This document shows positions 1-4,974 of a stretch of 10,112 nucleotides of DNA, one piece after another (positions within the stretch are counted from its first letter, which is position 1; the number at the start of each line of letters is the position of its first letter). This stretch comes from Candidatus Epulonipiscium sp. Lineage in GTDB: Bacteria > Bacillota_A > Clostridia > Lachnospirales > Cellulosilyticaceae. The position numbers were made by a program, and so were the translations under genes. The notes under the pieces are model-generated. The model searched no databases. It was not told the DNA's origin and was given only the letters and a program-made list of their open reading frames with translations. The stretch is taken from the NCBI GenBank assembly GCA_012841565.1, contig DUUM01000238.1:1-10112 (forward strand), read 5' to 3'.

Positions 1-141
1 ATTATTCCAATGCTTTTAATAGTAAATATCCCTACAATTATCTTTATTATAATATATATTATCTGTAGAAAAGAAACCAATATTAATGAAGAAAAAATTA
101 GTAAAGAGATTAGAAAAATGAATATTCAAGATTTAGATTAA
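1..141 (+). CDS. C-terminal end of a small membrane protein (partial)
   Basis: The first frame is open from base 1 to a TAA at 139-141 and gives 46 residues. The N-terminal half is a run of hydrophobic residues rich in Ile, Leu and Val (about residues 1-21), long enough for one membrane span. A Lys/Glu-rich tail follows, ending in MNIQDLD. A hydrophobic helix followed by a charged cytoplasmic tail is common in small clostridial membrane proteins. The start lies outside the window, so total length, topology and function cannot be judged. There is no terminator between its stop and the next genes. Confidence 0.55.
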   Translation: MIPMLLIVNIPTIIFIIIYIICRKETNINEEKISKEIRKMNIQDLD

Positions 142-217
142 AATATATACAGAAGTTCTTAATATAGCAAAAGAAAATAGACCAGCTTATTTAACTAGAA
201 ATGGACGAAGGGGATAG
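137..217 (+). pseudogene. Possible remnant of a Phd/YefM-type antitoxin
   Basis: A short frame with no start codon reads EVLNIAKENRPAYLTRNGRR and ends at TAG 215-217. The pattern 'AKE..RPxYxTRNG' matches the core of Phd/YefM antitoxins, where a helix is followed by a strand carrying the ITRNG-like motif. Only about 26 codons remain, with no proper start and no downstream dimerisation part, so it is a fragment if the likeness is real. It overlaps the stop of the preceding gene and lies just ahead of the DUF3990 gene. The match is from memory of the family and rests on a short stretch. Confidence 0.35.
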
Positions 218-255
218 TGGTACAGTAGAGAAATAGAGTGAAGGGGTGAATTTGA

Positions 256-747
256 ATGAAAGAAGTAGTGAATCAAGAAATAATTATTTATCACGGTGGT
301 GGAGAAGTTGTTACTCACCCAGAAATACGAATCAGTCGATATACAAAAGATTTTTATTGGGGATTTTATTGCACGATTCTACCCAAACAAGCTGAAAGAT
401 GGGCAAGTAGAAATTTGGAAAAAGGAATTGTCAATATATATAAGTGTAAGACAAGTAAGGAACTTAATGTTAAGATATTTGATCAGATGACAGATGAATG
501 GCTAGATTTTATTGTGATGTGCCGGGCAGGAGGCAGTCATGGATATGATCTTGTTGAAGGCCCCATGGCAGATGATACAATCTATAATTATGTGCAAGAT
601 TTTATTGATGAAAAGATTTCAAGGACGGCTTTTTGGGAACTTGCTAAATTTAAATATCCTACGCATCAAATAAGTTTCCATACAGCTAGGGCTCTTGCCT
701 GTTTAACTTATGAAGGGAGTTATGATATCAATGACAAAGACAAGTAA
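256..747 (+). CDS. DUF3990 family protein (ADP-ribosyltransferase-like)
   Basis: This 163-residue protein has the DUF3990 pattern: YHGG at residues 12-15, the block KDFYWGFYCT at 31-40, QAERWA at 45-50, GIVNIY at 57-62 and GPMADD at 102-107. As I recall, DUF3990 is placed with ADP-ribosyltransferase-like folds, in which the early His (here H13) would help bind NAD. Transferase activity is therefore a family-based inference. No signal peptide or membrane segment is seen, so it is probably cytoplasmic. The start ATG follows AAGGGGTGA (241-249) at good spacing. Its 3' end overlaps the next gene by 17 bases, a layout typical of coupled translation and of toxin-antitoxin-like pairs. A decayed copy of its 3' end lies at 2826-2955. 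Confidence 0.85.
   Translation: MKEVVNQEIIIYHGGGEVVTHPEIRISRYTKDFYWGFYCTILPKQAERWASRNLEKGIVNIYKCKTSKELNVKIFDQMTDEWLDFIVMCRAGGSHGYDLVEGPMADDTIYNYVQDFIDEKISRTAFWELAKFKYPTHQISFHTARALACLTYEGSYDINDKDK
713..719 (+). promoter_or_regulatory. Ribosome binding site inside the DUF3990 gene
   Basis: AAGGGAG lies within the last codons of the DUF3990 gene. It is 11 bases before ATG 731, but only 2 bases before ATG 722 and after ATG 710, so it favours 731 as the start of the partner gene. Confidence 0.5.
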
Positions 748-1168
748 TGATTTATATTATACATGTGCCCTGATTGAATACATTGGACGAAAGACAAATA
801 ATAAGAGAAGTACGGTTGTGGATGCATTGGGCGAAAAGTATTTAAAGCATATTGTTGATCATGCAGATGTTTTCCACAGTGAGCAAATAGATGAAGTTGC
901 GGATAGGTTTATAGAGGCTTGCCATATACAAATGGGTGATTTTGATAATGTAGCATCTTGTAAGTATGAAGTGCCTAGCTACTGGGATATAGGTGCAGTG
1001 TATGCAAGGCTGATTGAGGGGTTGGCGAAAGGACGAATGATCGATACACTGATAGAAGTATATCATTCGTGGATAACTGAATATATTGATGACTATAATA
1101 TCGCTGTTTACTACATGACCCCACAGTATTTGCTATTAAGTTATGAAGAAGGAAAGTTGTTAGATTGA
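731..1168 (+). CDS. Conserved partner of DUF3990 protein, function unknown
   Basis: About 145 residues, soluble, acidic, mostly helical in appearance. The N-terminus reads NDLYYTCALIEYIGRKTNNK, and later blocks include HADVFHSEQIDEVADRF and VPSYWDIGAVYARLIE. I recognise this as a type of hypothetical protein that accompanies DUF3990 genes in Firmicutes, but I know of no established function. Start choice: in-frame ATGs exist at 710, 722 and 731, and only 731 has a usable ribosome binding site (713-719). With any of them the gene overlaps the DUF3990 stop, implying translational coupling. The pair may be a toxin-like enzyme and its neutralising or guiding partner; this is inference from the overlap only. 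A strong terminator follows at 1206-1237. The last codons recur in the remnant at about 2970-3013. Confidence 0.75.
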   Translation: MTKTSNDLYYTCALIEYIGRKTNNKRSTVVDALGEKYLKHIVDHADVFHSEQIDEVADRFIEACHIQMGDFDNVASCKYEVPSYWDIGAVYARLIEGLAKGRMIDTLIEVYHSWITEYIDDYNIAVYYMTPQYLLLSYEEGKLLD

Positions 1169-1205
1169 GCAGGATAAACTCACAAATCAACTGGAAGCAA
1201 TACTA

Positions 1206-1237
1206 AGATCAGGGACTAATCTCCCTGGTCTTTTTTT
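1206..1237 (+). terminator. Rho-independent terminator after the DUF3990 pair
   Basis: The arms AGATCAGGGA (1206-1215) and TCCCTGGTCT (1222-1231) form a 10-bp stem with one G-T pair and a 6-base loop, followed by seven T. It ends the DUF3990/partner transcript and insulates the sigma operon. Confidence 0.85.
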
Positions 1238-1241
1238 CCAA

Positions 1242-1266
1242 TGCAACGAACCAATCTCTTTCCGTA
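1242..1266 (+). promoter_or_regulatory. Candidate ECF-type (sigmaW-like) promoter, autoregulatory
   Basis: TGCAAC (1242-1247), 15 bases, then CGTA (1263-1266). The sigmaW consensus of Bacillus is TGAAAC, 16 bases, CGTA, so this has one changed base and a spacer one base short. It sits between a terminator and an ECF sigma gene about 45 bases upstream of the start codon, where autoregulated ECF promoters usually lie. The call rests on pattern and position. Confidence 0.4.
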
Positions 1267-1295
1267 GTTAATAAGTGAAAGCATATTTATAGAAG

Positions 1296-1306
1296 AAAGA
1301 AGGTGA
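1296..1306 (+). promoter_or_regulatory. Ribosome binding site of the sigma factor gene
   Basis: AAAGAAGGTGA includes the GTG at 1303 that could also be read as a start. The AAGG core is 8 bases before ATG 1312, which favours 1312 as the true start. Confidence 0.6.
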
Positions 1307-1311
1307 AAGAG

Positions 1312-1869
1312 ATGGATGACAATAATATAATCGATCTGTTTTGGGAACGTTCTGAAATAGCAATTAAAGAAATCGAAACTAAATATGGGAACCTATGTAA
1401 ACATGTTGCAATGAATATCCTAAGGAGTGACGAAGATGCACAGGAATGCGTAAATGATACATATCTAGGAGCATGGAATGCAATTCCGCCTTATCGCCCT
1501 AAGGTGTTATCAGCTTTTTTATGTAGGATAACGCGTAACCTTGCGCTAAAAAAATATGAGTATAATAGGGCAAAAAAACGAGACGTTAAGATGCAACTTC
1601 CTATAGAGGAACTCGAAAACTGCTTATTATCGGCATCTAATATAGAGGAAGATTATGATGCCCAATATTTAGCAGAGCTGATTGATGATTTTTTGTATAC
1701 CCTGACCTATGAAAAAAGAAATGTTTTTATTAGGCGGTACTGGTTTTTTGATAGTATTGTTGATATTTCTAATCGATTTCAAATGAGTGAGAGTAAAACA
1801 AAATCTATGCTCTTTAGAACGCGTAATGAATTAGCGAAGTATATTAGAAAAGAGGGGTACCCTATATGA
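1312..1869 (+). CDS. ECF-type RNA polymerase sigma factor
   Basis: A 185-residue sigma-70 family factor with only regions 2 and 4. Region 2 spans about residues 20-85. It includes DAQECVNDTYLGAWNAIPP (42-60), the part that binds the RNA polymerase clamp and melts the -10, and FLCRITRNLALKKYE (69-83), which should recognise the -10. Region 4 (about 120-180) contains a helix-turn-helix around DISNRFQMSESKTKSMLFRT that should read the -35. The linker (about 85-120) is acidic, and no extra C-terminal domain is present. A GTG three codons upstream (1303) is less likely because it lies inside the ribosome binding site. The next gene overlaps its stop by 4 bases (ATGA) and encodes a membrane protein, the usual sigma/anti-sigma layout. 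The signal it answers to is not visible. Confidence 0.92.
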   Translation: MDDNNIIDLFWERSEIAIKEIETKYGNLCKHVAMNILRSDEDAQECVNDTYLGAWNAIPPYRPKVLSAFLCRITRNLALKKYEYNRAKKRDVKMQLPIEELENCLLSASNIEEDYDAQYLAELIDDFLYTLTYEKRNVFIRRYWFFDSIVDISNRFQMSESKTKSMLFRTRNELAKYIRKEGYPI

Positions 1870-2801
1870 AAAAAGAAACGATAAGAGAAGCAGTTAGCTT
1901 GTTGGAGGATAATTTAATTGAAGAAGCCATAAATTCTAAAGGAAAAGGCATAGCTAAACATTATTTTAGAAAGTGGGTATCTGTTGCTGCAGTATTTTGT
2001 ATACTAATTTCTTTTGGATCAACAGTATGGGCAGTAACGACTCTTAAAAAAGATAACCTAGAACTTTATATAAGAAAGTTATCACCAGATAATATTAATT
2101 TGTCAGTAGAGACAGAGTATAAAGTGGATAAGTTTTTGGAGGCCCTTAAATCTGACGACCCATATTATCAGTACATTGCTATTAATAGACTGATTGAAAG
2201 TTTTAATGACACGCAGTTAAGGGAAAAGGTTATAAAACAGATACAGCCATTTATTCATAGCGAAGAAATAGAACTTGCTGAAGCTGCTTCCTTGGCAGTA
2301 GATATTCTTTCAGAGAAATATGAAAGTAAGAACGTTTATAAACTAGCAGATGAGAGCGTGGTTTTTACCCTATTCAATCATTATTCTGATTATGGAAGTT
2401 ATAATGAAATTTGGAGAATAGCTGAAGGAAAACTAGAAAAATATTTTTCTTTTTCTAATCCCTCAATGTATATTACAGAAATTATTGTTTCACCAGATGG
2501 CAAGAAAATAGCAGTGACCACTAGCTCTAATAAAAGTGAATATGTCGTTATTTTTGATATTGAAAATGGCAGGATAAGCCCTGAATTAGTCAGTAGTGCA
2601 AGAATCATATTGGGAGCAAAAAAAGGATATGATGTATTTAGCAGAATTGATAATGAAAACTATAGCGGGATTAATAATATCAATTGGGTGGATAGTGATA
2701 GACTTTACTTTAATGCCACATTGTCATACAATGACACCGAAATTATAGAAGAAGTATCTATGGAATACAACTTTGACGCAAAACTGTTCAATATAGAATA
2801 A
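1866..2801 (+). CDS. Probable membrane-anchored anti-sigma factor with HEAT-like and beta-propeller-like extracytoplasmic part
   Basis: A 311-residue protein, translationally coupled to the sigma gene by ATGA. The N-terminal 35 residues are short, charged and helical, and would face the cytoplasm and bind the sigma factor. A single hydrophobic span follows at about residues 37-58. The outside part starts with paired helices (about 85-155, DPYYQYIAINRLIESF and related stretches) that resemble a HEAT-type repeat. It continues with beta-rich sequence including SPDGKKIAV (209-217) and VVIFDIENG, typical of TolB/WD-like propeller blades. I see no zinc-binding HxxxCxxC anti-sigma motif, so the anti-sigma role rests on position and topology. 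The ligand or stress sensed outside is unknown. Confidence 0.75.
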   Translation: MKKETIREAVSLLEDNLIEEAINSKGKGIAKHYFRKWVSVAAVFCILISFGSTVWAVTTLKKDNLELYIRKLSPDNINLSVETEYKVDKFLEALKSDDPYYQYIAINRLIESFNDTQLREKVIKQIQPFIHSEEIELAEAASLAVDILSEKYESKNVYKLADESVVFTLFNHYSDYGSYNEIWRIAEGKLEKYFSFSNPSMYITEIIVSPDGKKIAVTTSSNKSEYVVIFDIENGRISPELVSSARIILGAKKGYDVFSRIDNENYSGINNINWVDSDRLYFNATLSYNDTEIIEEVSMEYNFDAKLFNIE

Positions 2802-2803
2802 AA

Positions 2804-2822
2804 AGCTAGAATTCTTCTAGCT
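2804..2822 (+). terminator. Perfect hairpin after the anti-sigma gene
   Basis: AGCTAGAA (2804-2811) and TTCTAGCT (2815-2822) pair over 8 bp with a 3-base loop, directly after the stop codon. There is no T-run on the plus side, but the minus side continues into five T. It may be a weak terminator whose tail was lost when the neighbouring remnant arose, or a mainly minus-strand terminator. Confidence 0.45.
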
Positions 2823-2825
2823 ACA

Positions 2826-3013
2826 GCCCGCGATGTTACAATCTATAATTATGTACAAGATTGTATTGATGAAAAGATTTCAAGGACGGCTTTTTGGGAA
2901 CTTGCTAAATTCTGATATCCTACGCATCAAATAAGTTTCCATACAGCCAGGGCCCTTACGTTTTAACTTATGAAGAATAAATGTTGTTAGATTGAGTAGG
3001 ATAAACTCATAAA
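2826..3013 (+). pseudogene. Decayed second copy of the DUF3990/partner gene pair
   Basis: Bases 2832-2970 closely match 571-715, the 3' third of the DUF3990 gene. Bases 2970-3013 match about 1146-1186, the end of the partner gene and just beyond. In the copy, TTTAAATAT has become TTCTGATAT, giving an in-frame TGA (2913-2915). One base is missing near 2960. Everything between two TTATGAAG repeats (708-715 and 1141-1148 in the intact copy) has been lost, a 433-base deletion leaving one repeat. No start codon or 5' part is present, so it is not expressed as a functional protein. It shows that two such pairs once flanked, or were separated by, the sigma operon. Confidence 0.88.
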
Positions 3014-3031
3014 AAATGATTCGATGCAGTA

Positions 3032-3049
3032 GGTACGGTGAACCGTACC
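3032..3049. repeat. Perfect inverted repeat
   Basis: GGTACGGT and ACCGTACC are separated by GA, giving a 7-bp stem with a TGAA loop. It is GC-rich in an AT-rich region and has no T-run, so it is not a standard terminator. It could be the edge of a vanished element or a protein binding site; nothing decides between these. Confidence 0.6.
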
Positions 3050-3101
3050 ATAAGTAACGGAGCATTTGCTTGTAAGTCTTGAGGGGTAAGGGGTGTGGAG
3101 A

Positions 3102-3137
3102 AACCTGTTAAAATATTTGTTTTGTTAAAAACAGGTT
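3102..3137. repeat. Inverted repeat AACCTGTT...AACAGGTT
   Basis: Two perfect 8-base arms are separated by 20 AT-rich bases. The loop also holds AAAA and TTTT that could extend pairing. Function unknown; it lies in the gene-free stretch between the remnant and the next terminator. Confidence 0.5.
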
Positions 3138-3180
3138 AAAAGTGATGTTTTCGCGTATAGAGTCAAACTAAAAAAGTTAT

Positions 3181-3232
3181 AAAAAGTGTAAGAGTGATGG
3201 AGTTGTTTTCCTGCTACTCTTACACTTTTTTT
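3181..3232 (+). terminator. Long-stem terminator, probably bidirectional
   Basis: AAAAAGTGTAAGAGT (3181-3195) pairs perfectly with ACTCTTACACTTTTT (3216-3230), a 15-bp stem with a 20-base loop and a seven-T tail (3226-3232). The A-run on the 5' side would serve as the T-run for minus-strand transcripts. No intact gene lies just upstream, so it may be left over from the lost element or end read-through from the sigma operon. The loop contains CCTGCT (3210-3215), complementary to AGCAGG at 3243-3248. Confidence 0.75.
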
Positions 3233-3373
3233 GTGAGAAAACAGCAGGTGAGCAAAGGGAAGCAGCTTTTATAGAAGCCATTAGAATAGGTGTTAGTAGG
3301 ATCCGCCAAGATGGGCAAATATCTCTGGGGGGCCTTATATATTTTTTTATAAATTATTTAACAACAAATGTGC

Positions 3374-3402
3374 TAGAAAGCAGACATCAGTTATTCTATA
3401 AT
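3374..3402 (+). promoter_or_regulatory. Candidate sigmaA promoter of the 3480 gene
   Basis: TAGAAA (3374-3379), 17 bases, TATAAT (3397-3402). The -10 is perfect and the -35 matches 4 of 6. It is about 78 bases upstream of the start codon in an AT-rich region where chance matches are common. Confidence 0.4.
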
Positions 3403-3479
3403 ATATTATAACAAGCTAAGAGAGTTGATTTTAAACTCTAAGTATTGAACATTATTTAATTTAAAGAGGAGGCATTAAT

Positions 3480-4184
3480 ATGAGCGTAATTGAATTATAT
3501 CCATCTTTTTATTGCCTATGTATACAGAATTGCAAGGGAGATGAACAGATCTTTTTACCGTCGGGCCCCCCTCCAAATTCTCTTCAATGTAGATTGGACT
3601 TATTTGAAAACAAGGAGGTGCTGTATTACTGGATCAAGGAAGAACAAAAAGCACAATCACAAATGGGATTATGGGGCACCCATGCAATCTATGAAAGATT
3701 TTACCCTAAAAAGATATCTATACAGGAATTTATAGAATTGATGAAGACAAACACTTCAATAGATAGTGTTACGGTGGTAGATGAAAATGGACTTAGACGA
3801 CTATATTTTAGAAATGAGTTGGAGGGTAACTTTGACTTTGTTTTTATAAACAATCAAAAATTATTTGCTAAAGAACCTATCTATATAATCAATCGGCAAA
3901 AAAAGCTGGACGAAAAAACAATTATTCAAAAACAATCTTACTTTGTTACATACCCTGAAATAGCAACACCATTATTTTCAGTAGGTATTAGAGAGTGGGC
4001 AGATGACCTGATCAGTAGAAAAGCAGATCAAGGATATTACATAGAGCAAACGACCCTCTATGATGTATATAACAGGACGAACTTAAATTTAAAAGACTCA
4101 AGCTTGTTTATTCTTGCTAGAGAAGAGGCTCCTCATTATATATTAAGACAGAAAAATCTAATGACTATAATAGATTCTCAGTGA
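3480..4184 (+). CDS. Hypothetical protein, unrecognised
   Basis: A 234-residue protein I cannot assign. The ATG follows a near-perfect AAAGAGGAGG (3463-3472) with 7 bases spacing, so it should be well translated. No signal peptide, clear membrane span or coiled coil is seen. The N-terminal quarter contains FLPSGPPPN and several cysteines (two in CLCIQNC). The middle has GLWGTHAIYERFYPKK (about 63-78). The remainder alternates short beta-like strands and charged helices (SIDSVTVVDENGLRRLYF, EPIYIINRQ). It is probably soluble. It appears to be a single-gene unit with its own promoter, 220 bases upstream of the next operon and without an obvious terminator. Those 220 bases contain a separate promoter, so it is probably not part of that operon. 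Confidence 0.8.
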   Translation: MSVIELYPSFYCLCIQNCKGDEQIFLPSGPPPNSLQCRLDLFENKEVLYYWIKEEQKAQSQMGLWGTHAIYERFYPKKISIQEFIELMKTNTSIDSVTVVDENGLRRLYFRNELEGNFDFVFINNQKLFAKEPIYIINRQKKLDEKTIIQKQSYFVTYPEIATPLFSVGIREWADDLISRKADQGYYIEQTTLYDVYNRTNLNLKDSSLFILAREEAPHYILRQKNLMTIIDSQ

Positions 4185-4286
4185 TAATGAAATCTAATAA
4201 TTCTTTGCTTAGGATATCGGTAGATATTAAACTAGTTCTAGCTCAAAAATGACTAACATAAGCTGGAAAATACCAAATCGCCCTAT

Positions 4287-4312
4287 GCAATGTTCGCTAA
4301 AGCGTAATGTGC
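4287..4312. promoter_or_regulatory. Candidate operator palindrome overlapping the operon promoter
   Basis: A symmetrical dyad GCA-N5-CGCT-AA-AGCG-N5-TGC centred at 4299.5. It fills the stretch directly upstream of the -10, where a bound dimer would block RNA polymerase. The second operon gene is a WYL regulator, a family whose members such as BrxR and CapW bind inverted repeats ahead of their operons. A 9-base part (ATGTTCGCT, 4290-4298) recurs inverted at 6051-6059. Confidence 0.4.
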
Positions 4313-4318
4313 TATAAT
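4310..4318 (+). promoter_or_regulatory. Extended -10 promoter of the nuclease operon
   Basis: TGC followed by a perfect TATAAT (4313-4318) forms an extended -10 element. No good -35 is present at 16-18 bases (for example ATGTTC at 4290), as is common for extended -10 promoters. Transcription would start near 4325, about 80 bases before the HD gene. Confidence 0.5.
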
Positions 4319-4328
4319 TCGGACATCC

Positions 4329-4360
4329 TTCATGCTATGATAAAAGTATCAAGGCATGAA
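4329..4360 (+). promoter_or_regulatory. Hairpin at the 5' end of the operon mRNA
   Basis: TTCATGC (4329-4335) pairs with GCATGAA (4354-4360) and TGATA with TATCA, with a 2x2 internal loop and an AAAG tip. No T-run follows at once, so it is probably not an attenuator. It lies at the predicted start of the transcript and could protect the mRNA or act as a second protein binding site. Confidence 0.5.
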
Positions 4361-4404
4361 AACTAGAAGAAAAAATAAATACATTCTATAAGGGGGAAAC
4401 ACAT

Positions 4405-4953
4405 ATGGTAATTAACGAAGCTTTAAAAACTGCTAGACTAGCCCATAAGGGACAAATAAGAAAGGGAGGTAAGATACCCTATATTCTTCACCCAATGGAA
4501 GCAGGGGTCATAGCAGCCAGCCTGTCCACGAAGAATAAGCAAGTGGATGAAGAAGTCGTTGCTGCTGCAATATTACATGATGTCATCGAAGATACGGACC
4601 TTACTTATCAAGACTTATCAAAGGACTTCAGTGACAGAGTCCTAGAGCTTGTAAGACTGCAAAGCGAGGATAAATCTAAAAGCTGGCAGGAAAGAAAGGA
4701 ATGGACCATAGAATCATTGGAAAACAATGAAGATATGGCTTTTGAGATTGTTACTTTAGCGGATAAGTTATCAAACCTAAGATCAATTGAGAGGGATTAT
4801 CAAACACAGGGAGATGACTTATGGGAAAGGTTTAATGTAAAGGAAAAATCAAAACATAAATGGTACTATTCTTCTATCATAGAAAACATAAAACATCTAA
4901 AAGATACGAGAGAATATAAAGAGTACAAAGACCTTCTAGAACTTTTCAACTAA
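4405..4953 (+). CDS. HD-domain hydrolase of the small alarmone hydrolase (MESH1/SpoT-like) type
   Basis: A 182-residue single-domain protein. It has the complete metal and catalytic set of the RelA/SpoT hydrolase domain: GGKIPYILHP with H29, the HD pair H58-D59, the E62-D63 pair in HDVIEDT, and D120 plus N124 in ADKLSNL. In that family a Mn-bound site removes the 3'-pyrophosphate from (p)ppGpp or related nucleotides such as (p)ppApp. No synthetase, TGS or ACT domain is present, as in MESH1-like stand-alone hydrolases. The exact substrate here is inferred. The start ATG follows AGGGGG with about 8 bases spacing. It is first in the operon, 21 bases before the WYL gene. Next to two nucleases it could remove an alarmone or detoxify a modified nucleotide during infection; that role is speculation. 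Confidence 0.9.
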   Translation: MVINEALKTARLAHKGQIRKGGKIPYILHPMEAGVIAASLSTKNKQVDEEVVAAAILHDVIEDTDLTYQDLSKDFSDRVLELVRLQSEDKSKSWQERKEWTIESLENNEDMAFEIVTLADKLSNLRSIERDYQTQGDDLWERFNVKEKSKHKWYYSSIIENIKHLKDTREYKEYKDLLELFN

Positions 4954-4958
4954 AGACT

Positions 4959-4966
4959 AAAAGGAG
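4959..4966 (+). promoter_or_regulatory. Ribosome binding site of the WYL gene
   Basis: AAAAGGAG is 8 bases before ATG 4975. The GTG at 4966 overlaps its last base and is therefore an unlikely start. Confidence 0.65.
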
Positions 4967-4974
4967 TGATTAAA

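Larger units (their letters stand above)
2802..3479. other. Gene-free region of 678 bases
   Basis: It contains the post-operon hairpin, the DUF3990 pair remnant, two inverted repeats, the long-stem terminator and a promoter for the next gene, each listed separately. Between 3235 and 3411 one plus frame is open without a start codon and reads EQREAAFIEAIRIGVSRIRQ near its beginning. It may be a scrap of a former gene, but I recognise no family. The rest shows no coding signal. Confidence 0.6.

Noticed and set aside
296..490. Alternative plus frame of 64 codons inside the DUF3990 gene
   Set aside because: Overlaps a clear family member in another frame and has no ribosome binding site.
842..1066. 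Minus-strand frame of 74 codons
   Set aside because: Lies wholly inside the well-supported partner gene, has no ribosome binding site and no family-like sequence.
3032..3049. GGTACGGTGAACCGTACC as domain V of a group II intron
   Set aside because: The hairpin is too short, lacks the AGC triad/GAAA features of domain V in the right layout, and there is no reverse transcriptase gene or other intron domain nearby.
2880..3065. Minus-strand frame of 61 codons opposite the DUF3990 remnant
   Set aside because: It is the back side of a decayed copy of a plus-strand gene and runs through the GC-rich inverted repeat; no ribosome binding site or family likeness.
3235..3411. Open plus frame with EQREAAFIEAIRIGVSRIRQ as a small gene
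   Set aside because: No ATG, GTG or TTG start in frame, it runs into the terminator at its 5' side, and no ribosome binding site is present; at best a scrap of a former gene.
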